Source: Candidatus Enterovibrio altilux (lineage in GTDB: Bacteria; Pseudomonadota; Gammaproteobacteria; Enterobacterales; Vibrionaceae). From it: a stretch of 64,000 bases of DNA. A program made the translations under genes and the position numbers. The stretch lies in NCBI RefSeq assembly GCF_002381345.1, contig NZ_CP020663.1, positions 124,001 through 188,000 on the forward strand. Reading direction: 5' to 3'. The number at the start of each line of letters is the position of its first letter. The stretch's first letter is position 1. The notes beneath the pieces were generated by a model. It saw only the letters and a program-made list of their open reading frames with translations, was not told the origin of the DNA and did no database searches. Of this stretch, positions 31,345 to 43,847 are shown piece after piece.

Positions 31345-32853
31345 TTAGGCTTTGCTTTGTGGGCGCATAGACGGGAATAGAATCACGTCACGAATGGTGT
31401 GCGTGTTAGTGAACAGCATAACCAAACGATCGATACCAATACCTTGACCTGCTGTTGGTGGCAGACCATATTCTAGCGCTGTAATATAATCCCCATCATA
31501 AAACATTGCTTCTTCATCTCCATATTTTTTTGCATCAAACTGAGCTTTAAAACGGTTATCTTGGTCTTCTGCATCATTCAACTCAGAAAATCCATTCGCC
31601 ACTTCACGGCCAGCAATGAAGAACTCAAAACGATCGGTAATGAAATTATTTTCATCGTTACGACGAGCTAGTGGAGAAATGTCCGCTGGATATTCAGTAA
31701 TGAACGTCGGCTGAATCAGATTAGGTTCAACTGTTTCACTGAAAATTTTTTCAAGCAACTGACCATAAGTCCAAAATTTTTTGACGTAAATACCAAGATT
31801 AGTCGCAATACCAGCCATCAGGTCACGATCTTGCACGCCTTCGTAAGTTAGCGCTTGGATAATTACATTATTAAGATTATATTCCTTAATAGCCTTCAAC
31901 ATGCTTATACGTGTGTATGGGTAATTAAAGTCTATATCTATTTCTCCATAAGGTATGATAGCGCACCCTAGAACGCTAAGTACTATACTCTGCAGCATTT
32001 TTTCGGTCAGATCCATCAGATCATGATGATTTGCATAAGCCATATAGAATTCCATCATAGTGAATTCTGGATTGTGACGTGGAGACACACCTTCATTACG
32101 GAAGCTACGGTTAATTTCAAATACACGCTCAAAACCACCCACAATCAAGCGTTTTAAATAAAGCTCCGGTGCAATACGCAGGAACATTTCTTGATTCAGC
32201 ACATTATAATGAGTCACGAACGGACGTGCAGAAGCTCCACCTGGGATGCTTTGCATAATTGGAGTTTCCACTTCCATGAAACCTCTTTCCGTCATAAAGT
32301 TACGAATAGCCATAACAACTTTAGAACGTATAACGAACACATTACGAGAATTTTCATTAACTATAAGATCAACGTACCGCTGGCGATAACATTGTTCTTG
32401 GTCTGCAAGACCATGAAACTTTTCTGGTAATGGGTGCAGTGATTTAGTGAGTAGTTGACATTCTTCTATGTTCACATAAAGATCACCTTTACTTGACTTA
32501 TGCAATGCACCCTTCACACCGATAATGTCACCAATATCTAGACCGTGAAATTTTTTTTTCAGATCATTCTGTACCTTTTTTGATGCATAAGATTGAATAC
32601 GACCGGAAGCATCTTGTAATACAATAAATGGTCCACGTTTCGCCATGATACGGCCAGCAATGCTTACTTTATGACCAAGCCTATTTAGTTCTTCCTTGCT
32701 CTTATCGTTAAATTCCACTTGAAGCTCTGCAGCTATATGCTCACGACGAAAATCATTCGGGTGGCCATTTGCGTTACAAGTTTGACGAATGTGGTTCAAC
32801 TTAGTACGACGCTTCGCAATTAACTTGTTTTCATCTAGTAATTGATTAGTCAT
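31345..32853 (-). CDS. lysS: Lysyl-tRNA synthetase (class II)
   Basis: A 502-aa class II synthetase (E. coli LysS 505 aa). The N-terminal OB-fold ('[19 protein letters not shown]'), motif 2 ('[22 protein letters not shown]') and motif 3 ('[12 protein letters not shown]') are all present. AAAGG lies 6 bases ahead of the ATG. It follows prfB by 24 bp on the same strand, the standard prfB-lysS pair. An IS wreck begins 8 bp after the stop, so any native terminator has been removed. Confidence 0.98.
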   Translation of the reverse strand: MTNQLLDENKLIAKRRTKLNHIRQTCNANGHPNDFRREHIAAELQVEFNDKSKEELNRLGHKVSIAGRIMAKRGPFIVLQDASGRIQSYASKKVQNDLKKKFHGLDIGDIIGVKGALHKSSKGDLYVNIEECQLLTKSLHPLPEKFHGLADQEQCYRQRYVDLIVNENSRNVFVIRSKVVMAIRNFMTERGFMEVETPIMQSIPGGASARPFVTHYNVLNQEMFLRIAPELYLKRLIVGGFERVFEINRSFRNEGVSPRHNPEFTMMEFYMAYANHHDLMDLTEKMLQSIVLSVLGCAIIPYGEIDIDFNYPYTRISMLKAIKEYNLNNVIIQALTYEGVQDRDLMAGIATNLGIYVKKFWTYGQLLEKIFSETVEPNLIQPTFITEYPADISPLARRNDENNFITDRFEFFIAGREVANGFSELNDAEDQDNRFKAQFDAKKYGDEEAMFYDGDYITALEYGLPPTAGQGIGIDRLVMLFTNTHTIRDVILFPSMRPQSKA

Positions 32854-32877
32854 AATTAACCTTTAATCAACGTGAAA

Positions 32878-33976
32878 TTACAACCCAGATTTCAGGCTGG
32901 CTTCAATAAATTTATCGAGATGACCATCAAGCACGGCTTGAGTATTCCGGTTTTCTACGCCAGTGCGCAAGTCTTTGATTCGTGAATCATCCAGAATATA
33001 AGAACGAATTTGGCTTCCCCAACCAATATCCGCTTTTGCATCTTCGCTCGCTTGTTTCTCAGCGTTTCTCTTATACATTTCTAGCTCAAACAGTTTTGCG
33101 CGAAGTTGTTTCATCGCTTGATCTTTATTTTTATGCTGACTGCGATCATTCTGGCACTGAACCACGGTATTTGTCGGTACGTGTGTGATACGTACGGCTG
33201 ATTCAGTAGTATTTACGTGCTGTCCACCTGCACCAGAGGCACGATAAACGTCAATACGTAAATCAGAAAGATTAATATCAATATCAATGTTGTCATCAAC
33301 TTCAGGGTAAATAAACACTGAAGCAAACGATGTATGACGACGACCACCTGAATCAAATGGTGATTTACGCACTAAGCGATGAACACCAGTTTCAGTACGC
33401 AGCCAGCCATAAGCGTATTCACCACTAACAAGAATTGTAGCTGATTTCAATCCAGCCACATCGCCAGCTGACACTTCAATAACTTCTGATTTGAAGCATT
33501 TTGTATCAGCCCATCGCAAGTACATACGCAACATCATAGATGTCCAATCTTGCGCTTCTGTACCACCTGAACCTGCTTGCAAATCGATATAGCAATCAGA
33601 GTCATCATGCTCCCCCGTGAACATACAACGGAACTCTAGTTTCACCAGTTTCGCTTCTAATTCACTTAAATTAGGTTCAATTTCATCAAAGGTGTCTTGG
33701 TCACTTTCTTCCACGGCCAATTCCAGCAAATCGTTAATATACCCGCCACCCTGATCTAATAAATCAATGGTTACTACTACTGCTTCAAGCACAGAGCGCT
33801 CGCGACCTAGCATTTGAGCATGCTCTGGTTCGTTCCAAATATCAGGTTGTTCAAGTTCGACATTAATTTCTTCTAGACGTTCTTGCTTAGTGCCATAGTC
33901 AAAGATACCCCCGAAGGATATTTACACGTTCAACAATGTTCACTAAGCGATTTTTAATAGGATTGATTTCAAACAT
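32878..33976 (-). CDS. prfB: Peptide chain release factor 2, with programmed +1 frameshift
   Basis: Translation starts at ATG 33976, reads 25 codons ('[19 protein letters not shown]...'), and reaches an in-frame TGA at 33899-33901 in the context GGGGGTATCTTTGAC. A +1 slip on CTT lets it continue as '[11 protein letters not shown]' for 340 more residues, 365 in all, exactly the E. coli length. This is the classic autoregulation: when RF2 is scarce, TGA is read slowly and frameshifting rises. The SPF anticodon motif ('[10 protein letters not shown]') and the GGQ motif ('[11 protein letters not shown]') are intact. It precedes lysS. In E. coli recJ lies upstream; nothing like it is seen here. 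Confidence 0.97.
33890..33912 (-). promoter_or_regulatory. Programmed +1 frameshift site of prfB
   Basis: Minus strand: the internal Shine-Dalgarno-like GGGGG, three bases, then the slippery CTT-TGA-C. Spacing between the G-run and CTT equals that of the E. coli site (AGGGGGTATCTTTGAC); only the base before the G-run differs (C for A). Confidence 0.93.
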
Positions 33977-34510
33977 GGTCACTTCTCAATTCAGAACAAG
34001 CTTTAACTGCAGAATTCTATCGAATTACGAACAAAATAAACAGAGTGTCCTGAAAATCAAAAAAATTTTTGCAGACAAAAACATAAATGTACACAAGGAT
34101 CTAATTGCAAGAGGTCGAACCAGAGAATGTTTGATTAACGAAATATGTTAACAAGCCAGTAGCACTCAGCTTCTGCGCTATCTCTGCGTTTTCTGTTCTC
34201 TCTAGTAATCCCACATCTAAAGACTTAAAAAGCTACGATACGTTCTTCCATTAATTATGTGGTTCTCATTATAGATTACCGCATTATTTTAATGGGTTTA
34301 ACACACACGAACTTTAGGTATGATATTTCAAAGAACCTATTAAATATAGGTTTTAGAAATTTTTATCCACTTGAGACACCAGACTGCAAGATTTTTTCAC
34401 TTCTAACAAATCCTTGTCGGCAACGATTAAACATTTAAAAAATGCATATTTTTAATTCATCTTCGCTAATAGAGTTTCTAACAGAGCCATCAAACATATG
34501 ACAGAAACGA
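33977..34510. other. Region upstream of prfB, no recognised gene
   Basis: About 530 bp. A short minus-strand frame near 34110-34220 reads 'LLERTENAEIAQKLSATGLL' without a start codon or family match and may be the tail of a dead gene. It should contain the prfB promoter. No recJ-like sequence was recognised. Confidence 0.4.
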
Positions 34511-35700
34511 GCTTTGTTTCCTAACTAGAGTTCAGAGAATAAATTTCAACATGATTAATAATGAAACAATCATTTTTATTTTAGGCATACCTAGCTAGGT
34601 CAGCGTATTCAACGCTTTTATCATGGCGCACGTTTCACTAATCTGAGTGTTGTGCTCTCTTAAGCTCAATATCCCTCCAAGTAGTTTTTTAACTCGGAAC
34701 GTTGCCGTCTCCGATAAGAAACATTTATGGTAACGATACCTCGTTTTTCAATGCTTCTTTGAACCATATTGCTTATGATAACTGACCGCTAAATTACGCG
34801 GATGATCTCGTTCCCACAAAATGACTCCTTTTCTTGATGGCATGATCGGAACCGTCGCTTAATACGAACGGTATCGTAAGCACCATCGGCTGACATTGCA
34901 TTAGTTTTTCGGCGGGCTGTTTGAGCAAATTAAGTAGCACTTCACCATCAGTCACATTTAATGCACTTAACTTAGAAACAATGATTTTATGCGTATTTGT
35001 ATCCGTTGCTAAATATAACTTACGTCAGACGCCGTTTTCCATCAGTACCATGATTTTACTTTCCATTCGCCTTCATCCTAGACTTTCAGCCCTGTAGAAT
35101 CCATGGCTAAGTGCTGCATGAATAATGGGGGACATGACAATAGCAGTTTAACAAATTTGAAGATAGAATTAATGGATCCTGGCAAATCTCTCAATCGCAT
35201 TAAAAATACGCATTTAACCATGAAGGCCATCGTAATGGCTAAAGCGCTAAATAAATGAGGTCTCCCATGATTACCCTTCTCAGTTTGATTCCATAGCTGA
35301 ATAGCTTCTTCATAAACCCAGAATACTAGTGAGCCACGATTGATTAAAGATTGATTATACTGCTTTCAGTTAGGTCTTTTGTAGTGAAGCTTGTTCATAG
35401 ACTTGAATATTTAAGTCAGCCTAGCTGTTTAAAATCTTGATTGAAAATTTAGTTCTTTTATTTAGGAAATAAGACTGGTTATTATAAACGTTCCATAGCA
35501 GAGACAGCAATAATTTGAGTTAAAAAAGTATTGGTAGGGACATTGAGTTTAAGGAAGCACACGACTCAGATTAGTGAAACCGGCGCCATAATAAAAGCGT
35601 TAAATAAGTTGACAAGACTAGATATGCCTAACACAATAACGATTATATATAGTGAATCATGCGGAGATTTACTCTCTAAATTAGAGTTAGGAAATAAATC
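34511..35700 (-). mobile_element. Degenerate IS5-type element, composite form, minus strand
   Basis: Starts with an intact terminal repeat GCTTTGTTTCCTAACT at 34511 and ends with GAGTTAGGAAATAAATC at 35700. A minus-strand copy occupies 34511-35476 and an inverted 3' arm occupies about 35477-35700. The join (GGAAATAAGACTGG, then TTATTATAAACG) is the recurring one. The transposase frame is broken throughout. Confidence 0.86.
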
Positions 35701-35732
35701 CAAATAAAATCATAAGTATGAGCTCTTATCGA

Positions 35733-36509
35733 CTAACGCATGGCCGTAGAAAAAAGTTTAAAAAAATTTTCAGTAGTGATCTTTGCCACCTCATCACCTG
35801 ACACACCTTTTAATAAACCAACATATTCGGCTACATCACGAACATACGCGGGCTGATTCTGTTTCCCACGGTGAGGAATCGGCGCCAAATAAGGAGAGTC
35901 CGTCTCTACCAATAATTGATTTAGCGGTAGACGACTGACTACGTCTTTTAACTCATACGCATTATTGAACGTCACAATGCCAGAAATAGAAATATAAAAG
36001 CCAAGTTCAATCACCGCTTCTGCCATCTCATAACTTTCAGTGAAGCAGTGCAAGACTCCTCCCACTTTCTCTGCATGTTCTTCACGGAGAATACGTACGG
36101 TGTCTTCACGTGCCATGCGAGTATGGATGATTAATGGCTTACTGAGTTCAACAGACAAGCGAATATGTTGACGAAATATATCTTTCTGTATATCAGCTAA
36201 ATCAGGCTGGTAATAATAATCCAATCCTGTTTCACCGATGGCAACAACACGATCATCCGATGCCAAGGCTCTCAGTTTCTCGTAATCAAAACCTTCAGCA
36301 ATCTCCAAAGGATGAACACCACAAGATGCAAAGACATTTGTATATGGACGAATTAAATTCATCATTACTGGAAAACTACGCAGTGTAACTCCCACAGACA
36401 GTAGATAATCCACACCATGTTTTTTGGCTTTCTCTATGACCTCTGCAACATCTTTATGCAGACCCTCATAATTCAACTTATCAAGGTGGCAATGCGAATC
36501 AACTAGCAC
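35733..36509 (-). CDS. ycfH: TatD family metal-dependent hydrolase (YcfH)
   Basis: A 258-aa TIM-barrel metalloenzyme of the TatD family, putative deoxyribonuclease. Metal ligands are visible: 'DSHCHLD' (residues 4-10), 'GETGLDYYY', 'IIHTR', 'GVLHCFTES' and 'LLVETDSPYLAP'. 'HRGKQNQPAYVRDVAEY' assigns it to the YcfH subgroup, not TatD itself. The start is GTG at 36509, with GGAAG 8 bases ahead. In E. coli ycfH lies near holB and ptsG; here it is alone between two IS wrecks. Confidence 0.93.
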   Translation of the reverse strand: MLVDSHCHLDKLNYEGLHKDVAEVIEKAKKHGVDYLLSVGVTLRSFPVMMNLIRPYTNVFASCGVHPLEIAEGFDYEKLRALASDDRVVAIGETGLDYYYQPDLADIQKDIFRQHIRLSVELSKPLIIHTRMAREDTVRILREEHAEKVGGVLHCFTESYEMAEAVIELGFYISISGIVTFNNAYELKDVVSRLPLNQLLVETDSPYLAPIPHRGKQNQPAYVRDVAEYVGLLKGVSGDEVAKITTENFFKLFSTAMR

Positions 36510-36546
36510 GTTGTTAACTTCCGTATAACTTCAAAGAAGTCTATTA

Positions 36547-36615
36547 TATACTCAATCAACTTTGAGATGCAGATTTTAGTACCTGAAACTTAATATTTAT
36601 TCGGAGTACCAATGC
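36547..36615 (-). repeat. Dispersed ~70-bp intergenic repeat, copy D
   Basis: On the minus strand: 'GGTACTCCGAATAAATATTAA' type head, 'GTTTCAGGTACTAAAATC', 'TGCATCTCAAAGTTG' and 'ATTGAGTATATA'. The block order matches the copies at 4427, 8221 and 51469. It lies just upstream of ycfH. Confidence 0.55.
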
Positions 36616-36626
36616 ACTTATAATCA

Positions 36627-37903
36627 GCTTTGTTTCCTAAATCAGGGAACTACATGATGAATCTATATTCTAAACAGCTAGGTTAACTTAAATACTCAGG
36701 TTTATGAATAAACTTCGCTACAAAACAACAAACTAGTAACAGTACAATAAATTTCAACATGATTCACGATTAAATAATTGCTTTTAGGTTAAGCATCCCT
36801 AGCCCAGTCAAATTATTTAACGCTTTGATCATAGCGAAAATTTTGCTAATCTGAGCACTACGATCTCTTAAACTCAATGCTCCTCCAAGAAGCTTTATGA
36901 CTCGAACCATTACCATCTCTGATAGAGAACGTTTATGGTTACCATAGCTCATTTTTTATGCTTATTTGAACCGTATAATTTTTAGTAACTGATCACTAAA
37001 TTACGCGGACGACCTCGTCTTCAAAAAGTTGTTCCTTTTCTTATTGGGATGAGTGGAACCGCTCGTTGAATACGAACGGCTTAGTAATATTGTCTGGTGT
37101 CGTACACTCCATCGGCTGATATTTTATTGATTTTTCGACAGATCTGTTTGAACAAGTTAAGTAACATTTTATCGTCAGTCACATTTAATGCACTTAACTC
37201 AGTAGCAATGATTTCATGCGTATTTATACCTACCGCTAAATATAATTTGCACCAGATTAGCCGTTTTCTACCAGTACCATATTTTTTTACTTCCATTCTC
37301 CCTCCCCGTAGACTTTGAGTCCCATAGAAGCAATAGCTTAGTGCTAGATGGTTCTTTAATTTTTCATCTTGAACATGACATTAACCATTTTAGTTAGCCT
37401 GCTAATGCATGAATAGTGAAGGTATGGCAACGGCTGTTGAGCAAACTTGAACACAAACTTAATTAATCCTTTCAGATTTTTCAGTGGCATTGAAAATACG
37501 CATTTAACCATATGGGCCGTCGTAATGGTTAAGTTGCTAAATAAACAAGGTCTCCTATGATTACCCAGCTTAGTCTGATTCTATAGCTGCATGGCTTTTT
37601 CATCAACACAGGATGTTAATGAGCCACGATTAATTAAGTCTTGATTATACTTCTCTCAATTAGTTGTTTTGTAGCGAAGCTTGTTCATATACTTGAATAT
37701 TTAAGTTAGCTTAGCTGTTTAAAATATTGGTTAAAATTTAGTTCACTGATTCAGGAAATAAAGCCAGTTATTATAAAAATTTTCTAGCAAAGAGAGCAAT
37801 GGTCAAGTCCAAAAACTACTGGAAGGGACATTGAGCCTAAGGGATTACCATTCCAGATTGGCGACGCCAAAACCATGCTAAAAGCATTAAATAGGCTGCC
37901 AGA
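36627..37903 (-). mobile_element. Degenerate IS5-type cluster: 5'-end piece plus composite copy
   Basis: Bases 36627-36747 are a plus-strand 5' end (GCTTTGTTTCCTAAATC). They run directly into a minus-strand copy (36748-37764) that has lost its 3' tip, and then the recurring join near 37765 with an inverted 3' arm. Central and C-terminal transposase pieces are open at 37081-37296 ('VISADGVYDTRQYY'-like) and 36770-36952. The 3' arm stops at the serS stop codon, with no terminal repeat left. Confidence 0.82.
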
Positions 37904-39232
<1,329 letters not shown>

Positions 39233-39339
39233 TCATACTTACGTTCCGCAAATGTACCAATAACTTTTCATGCATTGACGTCTACTTTAAAGAGCCGCTC
39301 ATTTTTTTATTGCATCATTTCAAGCGAGCACATAGTGCT

Positions 39340-40249
39340 TGGCTTCTAAAACCATAGACCAAAATAATTAATCTACGCTCTTAACAACTAGGTTCGCTTA
39401 AATATTCAGGTCTATGAGCAAGCTTCACTACAAAAAAATAAACTGGCAGCAGTATAATCAAACTTTAATCAATAATGGCTCACTAATATTCTGAATTGAT
39501 GAAAAAGTAATTCAACTATAGCATTAACTTAAGCAGGATAATTATAAAAAATTACGTTTATTTAACGACTTAGCTTAGTCATCACGTAGGATTCTCCTGA
39601 TTAGACGCGTATTTTCAATGCCATTGAAAGGTCTGCATGGATTAATTAATTCTGTTTTCAAATTTGTACAACTATCATTATCATACCTTAATTATTCATA
39701 CATTAGTAAATGAACCAAAACAGTAAACGGTAGATATAAATATGCACGAAGTCATTGCTGCTGAATGAAGTTCATCAAATCTGACTGAAGGTGAAGTACT
39801 ACCTAGCTTGCTCAAACAGACCTCCGAAAAATCAGTGAAACATGAAACAATGATGCTCACGACACCAGACAATCTGACAAAACCATTCGTATTAAACGAG
39901 CGGTTCCACTCACTACACCAAGACAAAAGCAACTTTTAAAAATAAAATCTTTGTGTGATTTAGCGGTCAGTGACCAGCAGTTATACGATTCAAATAAGCA
40001 TTGAAAGACAAGGTATAGTTACCATAAAGGTTCCTTATCAAACATGGCAATATTTTGAATCAAAAAACTACTCGAAGAGACATTGAACCTAAGGGATTAC
40101 AATGCCTTGACTGGCAAAACCTATGCCATGATAAAAGCGTTAAATAAGCTGCCAGAGCTAGAGGTATGCTTAAAACGAAAGCAATCTTCTAACAGTCCAT
40201 TATATTGAGTTTACCCTCTTATTTTTAACTCAAATTAAGAAGCAGAGCC
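39340..40249 (+). mobile_element. Degenerate IS5-type element, simple form
   Basis: A plus-strand copy with a decayed 5' end (GGCTTCTAAAACC at 39340) and 3' end (AATTAAGAAGCAGAGCC to 40249). The centre of the transposase (DNA between about 39720 and 39730) is deleted. 'MIKALNK' near 40128-40150 and 'NLALKYL' type remnants lie in different frames. Confidence 0.8.
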
Positions 40250-40428
40250 ACATGCGGCACCAAAAACTAAACTTTATTGGTCGCTACTAATGCTTTTTTT
40301 TTAACATCCCTTGAAAGACCTCTTCAAGCGCTCCATATCAATTCAATAAGATACAAGGCCTTAACATTCAAGTGGTCTAAGATCAATTATTTTTCTTTTA
40401 TTTTTGACACACTAAGGTTATATTTACC

Positions 40429-41385
40429 ATGCTAGTTAATATATTTCAATGTCTTAACACTTACTTACAAAGTCAGATTATTGGGCAACCTGCTCTCGTC
40501 AAGCAATTACTAATTGCCCTCTTAGCGGATGGGCATATCTTAGTTCAAGGTCCACCTGGATTAGCAAAAACGCGCGCAGTGAAAGTATTATCTGATTGCA
40601 TCGAAGGAGATTTCCATCGTATCCAATTTACGCCAGATTTATTGCCATCAGACCTGACAGGATCAGATATTTATCGTCCTGAACTTGGAGACTTCACCTT
40701 CCAAGCGGGTCCTATCTTCAATTCCATATTGCTGGCAGATGAGATTAACCGTGCTCCAGCCAAAGTACAAGCAGCCATGCTAGAAGCTATGGCAGAAAAG
40801 CAAATTACGGCAGGTCGACAAACTTATGCATTACCAAAACTTTTCCTGGTGATGGCCACACAAAACCCAATTGAACAAGAAGGTACTTATCCACTTCCTG
40901 AAGCACAACTTGACCGTTTTTTATTGCAATTAAATATCGATTATCCGAATGAAGATAGCGAGTTAGAGATACTTCGCCTTAACCGAGGAGAAGCACAGGG
41001 CGTCGTAAAACAAAAACCTATACACATCAATCAGGAAAGTATTTTTGAAGCTCGTAAATCTGTGTTAGGTATTTACATGGCCGACGATGTAGAAAAATAC
41101 ATTATTCGCCTCGTGATGGCGACACGCGAACCAAATCGTTACAGCAACCGACTAACCTTATGGCTTGACATGGGTGTAAGTCCACGCGCAACGTTGGCAC
41201 TCGATCGCTGCGCACGTGCTCATGCGTGGTTAGAAGGCCGTGATTTTGTGACTCCTGATGACGTACAAACCATGACCTACCCTGTGCTACGACATCGCTT
41301 ATTACTTAGCTATGAAGCGCAAGCAGAAGGAATTGATGCAGACAGCGTGGTTAAACACCTACTGAATCAGGTTACCAGTGTATGA
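40429..41385 (+). CDS. moxR: MoxR-family AAA+ ATPase (first gene of the Bat operon)
   Basis: A 318-aa AAA+ ATPase of the MoxR class, chaperone-like proteins thought to mature or insert cofactors into partners bearing VWA domains. Walker A 'GPPGLAKT' at residues 41-48, Walker B 'ILLADEINRAP' at 100-110, sensor 1 'VMATQNPIEQEGTYPLPEAQLDRF', and a C-terminal lid domain ('MGVSPRATLALDRCARAHA'). It heads a six-gene run on one strand; the next gene starts inside its stop codon (4-bp overlap). The upstream 180 bp contain its promoter and no IS. Confidence 0.94.
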   Translation: MLVNIFQCLNTYLQSQIIGQPALVKQLLIALLADGHILVQGPPGLAKTRAVKVLSDCIEGDFHRIQFTPDLLPSDLTGSDIYRPELGDFTFQAGPIFNSILLADEINRAPAKVQAAMLEAMAEKQITAGRQTYALPKLFLVMATQNPIEQEGTYPLPEAQLDRFLLQLNIDYPNEDSELEILRLNRGEAQGVVKQKPIHINQESIFEARKSVLGIYMADDVEKYIIRLVMATREPNRYSNRLTLWLDMGVSPRATLALDRCARAHAWLEGRDFVTPDDVQTMTYPVLRHRLLLSYEAQAEGIDADSVVKHLLNQVTSV

Positions 41386-42371
41386 GTTCAAACAACACCA
41401 ACGACATTTTACTTCCACAAGAGCTACCTGCACACAGTAATGGCGTAAATCTATGTTTAGCTGAGCTGCTTTACTATCGGCAACAAGCAGTGTGTTGGTT
41501 GCCGCCAGCATTTCACATTTGGTCACAACTTAATGGTCAACATGGCAGCCGATATAAAAGCCGCGGCATGAATTTCTCTGAATCACGCCTTTACCAACCA
41601 AGTGATGATATCCGCTCTATCGATTGGCGAGTCACCGCGCGCACTGGGAAAACACACACTAAGCTGTTTATCGAAGAAAGAGAGCATCCAGTAATGTTGG
41701 CTATTGATCTCAGTACCAGCATGAAGTTCGGCTCTCAATTGATGCTAAAATCAGTGCAAGCTGCACACTTTGCTAGTTTACTCAGTTGGTTCACTGTGAA
41801 CCAGCAAGATCGGATAGGGGCAATAATTTATAATGGTATTCGACTACAAGAATGCAAACCGACGGCTCGTCAGCAAGGGCCTCTTACCATCATTCATGCT
41901 TTAACTAAATCCCATGCAGAAATGCTTGCTACTAACCACTCTGCACCATTGCTATCTTCTCCTAAAGCAGACTGGCAGAATATGCTGCGACATTTGCATC
42001 ATCTGTGTCCAAAAGGTAGTGAAATCGCCATCATAAGTGATTTTTATTCATTAACTACGAAAGATGAACGCCACTTAAACCAACTTCGACAACATAACCA
42101 CATCCAGTTTATTCAAATTTTTGATCCGCTAGAACAAGGTAAAACGGCTTTTCGCGGGCAAGAACTAGTCACAGACAATATACAAACCGCATGGTTAAAT
42201 TTTTCGATTCGTAAAACCAGAGATGGCTTGGCTGAACAATATCAACGTCACCAATCCTTTATTACCGATTTAGCTCGTTCGCTAGCGATATCGCAGCATT
42301 CAGTTACAGCATCACAATCGTTATTGCAGCAATTGAGTAAAAAGAAGACTAAGGTAAAGATGTCAAGATGA
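41382..42371 (+). CDS. DUF58 domain protein of the Bat operon
   Basis: A 329-aa protein. The DUF58 signature 'YQPSDDIRSIDWRVTARTGK' (residues 71-90) is followed by a VWA-like fold with the MIDAS-type 'AIDLSTSM' (107-114). No signal peptide or membrane helix is evident, so it is likely cytoplasmic. The gene overlaps moxR by 4 bp and DUF4381 by 4 bp, so translation is probably coupled. DUF58 proteins regularly partner MoxR ATPases; the biochemical role is unknown. Confidence 0.92.
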   Translation: MSSNNTNDILLPQELPAHSNGVNLCLAELLYYRQQAVCWLPPAFHIWSQLNGQHGSRYKSRGMNFSESRLYQPSDDIRSIDWRVTARTGKTHTKLFIEEREHPVMLAIDLSTSMKFGSQLMLKSVQAAHFASLLSWFTVNQQDRIGAIIYNGIRLQECKPTARQQGPLTIIHALTKSHAEMLATNHSAPLLSSPKADWQNMLRHLHHLCPKGSEIAIISDFYSLTTKDERHLNQLRQHNHIQFIQIFDPLEQGKTAFRGQELVTDNIQTAWLNFSIRKTRDGLAEQYQRHQSFITDLARSLAISQHSVTASQSLLQQLSKKKTKVKMSR

Positions 42372-42889
42372 CTACGCAAACGTCCAATACACTGCCACTG
42401 GCGGATATCCACCTTCAAAACGCTCCCGGCATTTGGCCGCTGGCATGGGGATGGTGGTTAGTTATTACCGTAACATTGTCCGTAATAATCTTCTTTATTA
42501 TATGGTATCAAATGCATACTAAAAAAACGTGTGCGCAAAAAGAAGCTCTGCAAACGTTGAATTCATTAACATCATTAGCAGACATCAATTCACTACTTAA
42601 GCGCGCTGCATTAAGCTACTTCGATCGAGAACATGTGGCGGGGCTCACTGGCAACGCATGGATTCACTTTCTAGATGATCAACAACCTGTTGTAGGGGAA
42701 GACAGTTTTGTTGCTCATGAAAGTCTCTGGCAAAAAGGCTCGTTTTCGCAAGAAGGCTTGTCGGATGATGAGTTCAGAACATGTAGAGCATTAGCCGTAA
42801 AATGGCTGAAAAAAGCATTACCACCAAAAACATTTCACACATTCAATAACCCAAAATCCACCGACAGAAAAAAGGTTAACCATGTTTGA
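42368..42889 (+). CDS. DUF4381 domain protein of the Bat operon
   Basis: A 173-aa protein with one membrane helix (about residues 28-48) preceded by 'LADIHLQNAPGIWPLAWGWW', the typical DUF4381 N-terminus, and a soluble cytoplasmic helical part ('ALQTLNSLTS', 'SYFDREHVAGLTGNAWIHFLD'). It is always found between DUF58 and BatA in this operon type. Overlaps the DUF58 gene by 4 bp and batA by 8 bp. Confidence 0.9.
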   Translation: MTTQTSNTLPLADIHLQNAPGIWPLAWGWWLVITVTLSVIIFFIIWYQMHTKKTCAQKEALQTLNSLTSLADINSLLKRAALSYFDREHVAGLTGNAWIHFLDDQQPVVGEDSFVAHESLWQKGSFSQEGLSDDEFRTCRALAVKWLKKALPPKTFHTFNNPKSTDRKKVNHV

Positions 42890-43847
42890 ATTTATATGGT
42901 GGTTAGCATTTGCTTTGCTTCCTGTGCCTTGGCTGGTATTCAAGCTTGCTAAACCTATCACATGCCCTACTATTATCCATTTACCGCGTTTACCAAAAGG
43001 CCTTGGTGAGAAGCAAACCACAACCAGACATCAACATATATTAATGACGCTTTGTTGGTTAAGCCTTGTAAGTGCAATGGCACGGCCCATGTGGTACGGA
43101 GACCCAATACAAATTCAACCCAAACACCGCGACATGATGTTAGTCGTGGATTTGTCCGGTTCAATGGCAATGGCAGATATGGTAACCACCAATGGTAGTA
43201 TCATCGATCGCATCACCGCAGTAAAAAACGTGCTATCCGACTTCATTCAAAGACGCTCTGGTGACCGTCTCGGTCTTGTCTTCTTTGCGGACCATGGCTA
43301 TCTACAGACACCTCTTACCTTTGATAGAAATACTGTCGCTCAACAGCTTGATCGTGTCGTATTAGGCTTGATCGGACAAAGCACTGCCATTGGCGAAGGT
43401 TTAGGTATTGCAATAAAAACCTTTATCTACAGCAAAGCGCCACAGCGCGTAATCATTTTACTCAGTGATGGTGCCAATACCTCCGGAGTAATCGACCCGC
43501 TTGAAGCAGCACAACTTGCTAAAGATAACAACGTGATTATTTACACGATAGGTGTGGGAGCTGAACAAATACGCCAGCGAAGTTTATTTGGGTCTCGCAT
43601 GGTAAACCCTTCGCAAGATCTCGATGAAAAAACCATGACACAAATCGCTAAAATAACAGGTGGGGAATATTTTCGAGCCCGCAGCCCTCAAGAATTAGAA
43701 ACGATTTACTCAATCATTAACAAGCTTGAACCCATTTTTAGAGCAGAACAAACATGGCGTCCTCATGATGAGCTTTTTCGTTTTCCACTGGCGGTTTCAT
43801 TAGTGTTTTCTGTTATAATCGTCATGATAAGGAGGCGTAATGTTTGA
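42882..43847 (+). CDS. batA: BatA-like VWA domain membrane protein
   Basis: A 321-aa protein with membrane helices near 6-22, 52-68 and 298-316 and a VWA domain between them. The metal-ion site 'VVDLSGSMAMADM' is at residues 88-100, with 'SGDRLGLVFFADHGY' and 'ILLSDGANTSG' completing it, so the MIDAS is intact. It resembles BatA of the Bacteroides aerotolerance operon. Overlaps both neighbours by 8 bp. Role by family: part of an inner-membrane complex acting with MoxR; substrate unknown. Confidence 0.92.
   Translation: MFEFIWWLAFALLPVPWLVFKLAKPITCPTIIHLPRLPKGLGEKQTTTRHQHILMTLCWLSLVSAMARPMWYGDPIQIQPKHRDMMLVVDLSGSMAMADMVTTNGSIIDRITAVKNVLSDFIQRRSGDRLGLVFFADHGYLQTPLTFDRNTVAQQLDRVVLGLIGQSTAIGEGLGIAIKTFIYSKAPQRVIILLSDGANTSGVIDPLEAAQLAKDNNVIIYTIGVGAEQIRQRSLFGSRMVNPSQDLDEKTMTQIAKITGGEYFRARSPQELETIYSIINKLEPIFRAEQTWRPHDELFRFPLAVSLVFSVIIVMIRRRNV

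Noticed and set aside
32878-33813. prfB as a truncated or frameshifted pseudogene
   Set aside because: The in-frame TGA sits in the conserved CTT-TGA-C context with the G-run at the right spacing, and the joined product has the standard 365 residues.
33936-34151. 71-codon plus-strand frame upstream of prfB
   Set aside because: It overlaps the true 5' end of prfB on the opposite strand and matches no family.
40402-40424. sigma-70 promoter TTGACA..TATATT before moxR
   Set aside because: The two boxes are only about 9 bp apart; normal spacing is 16-18 bp.
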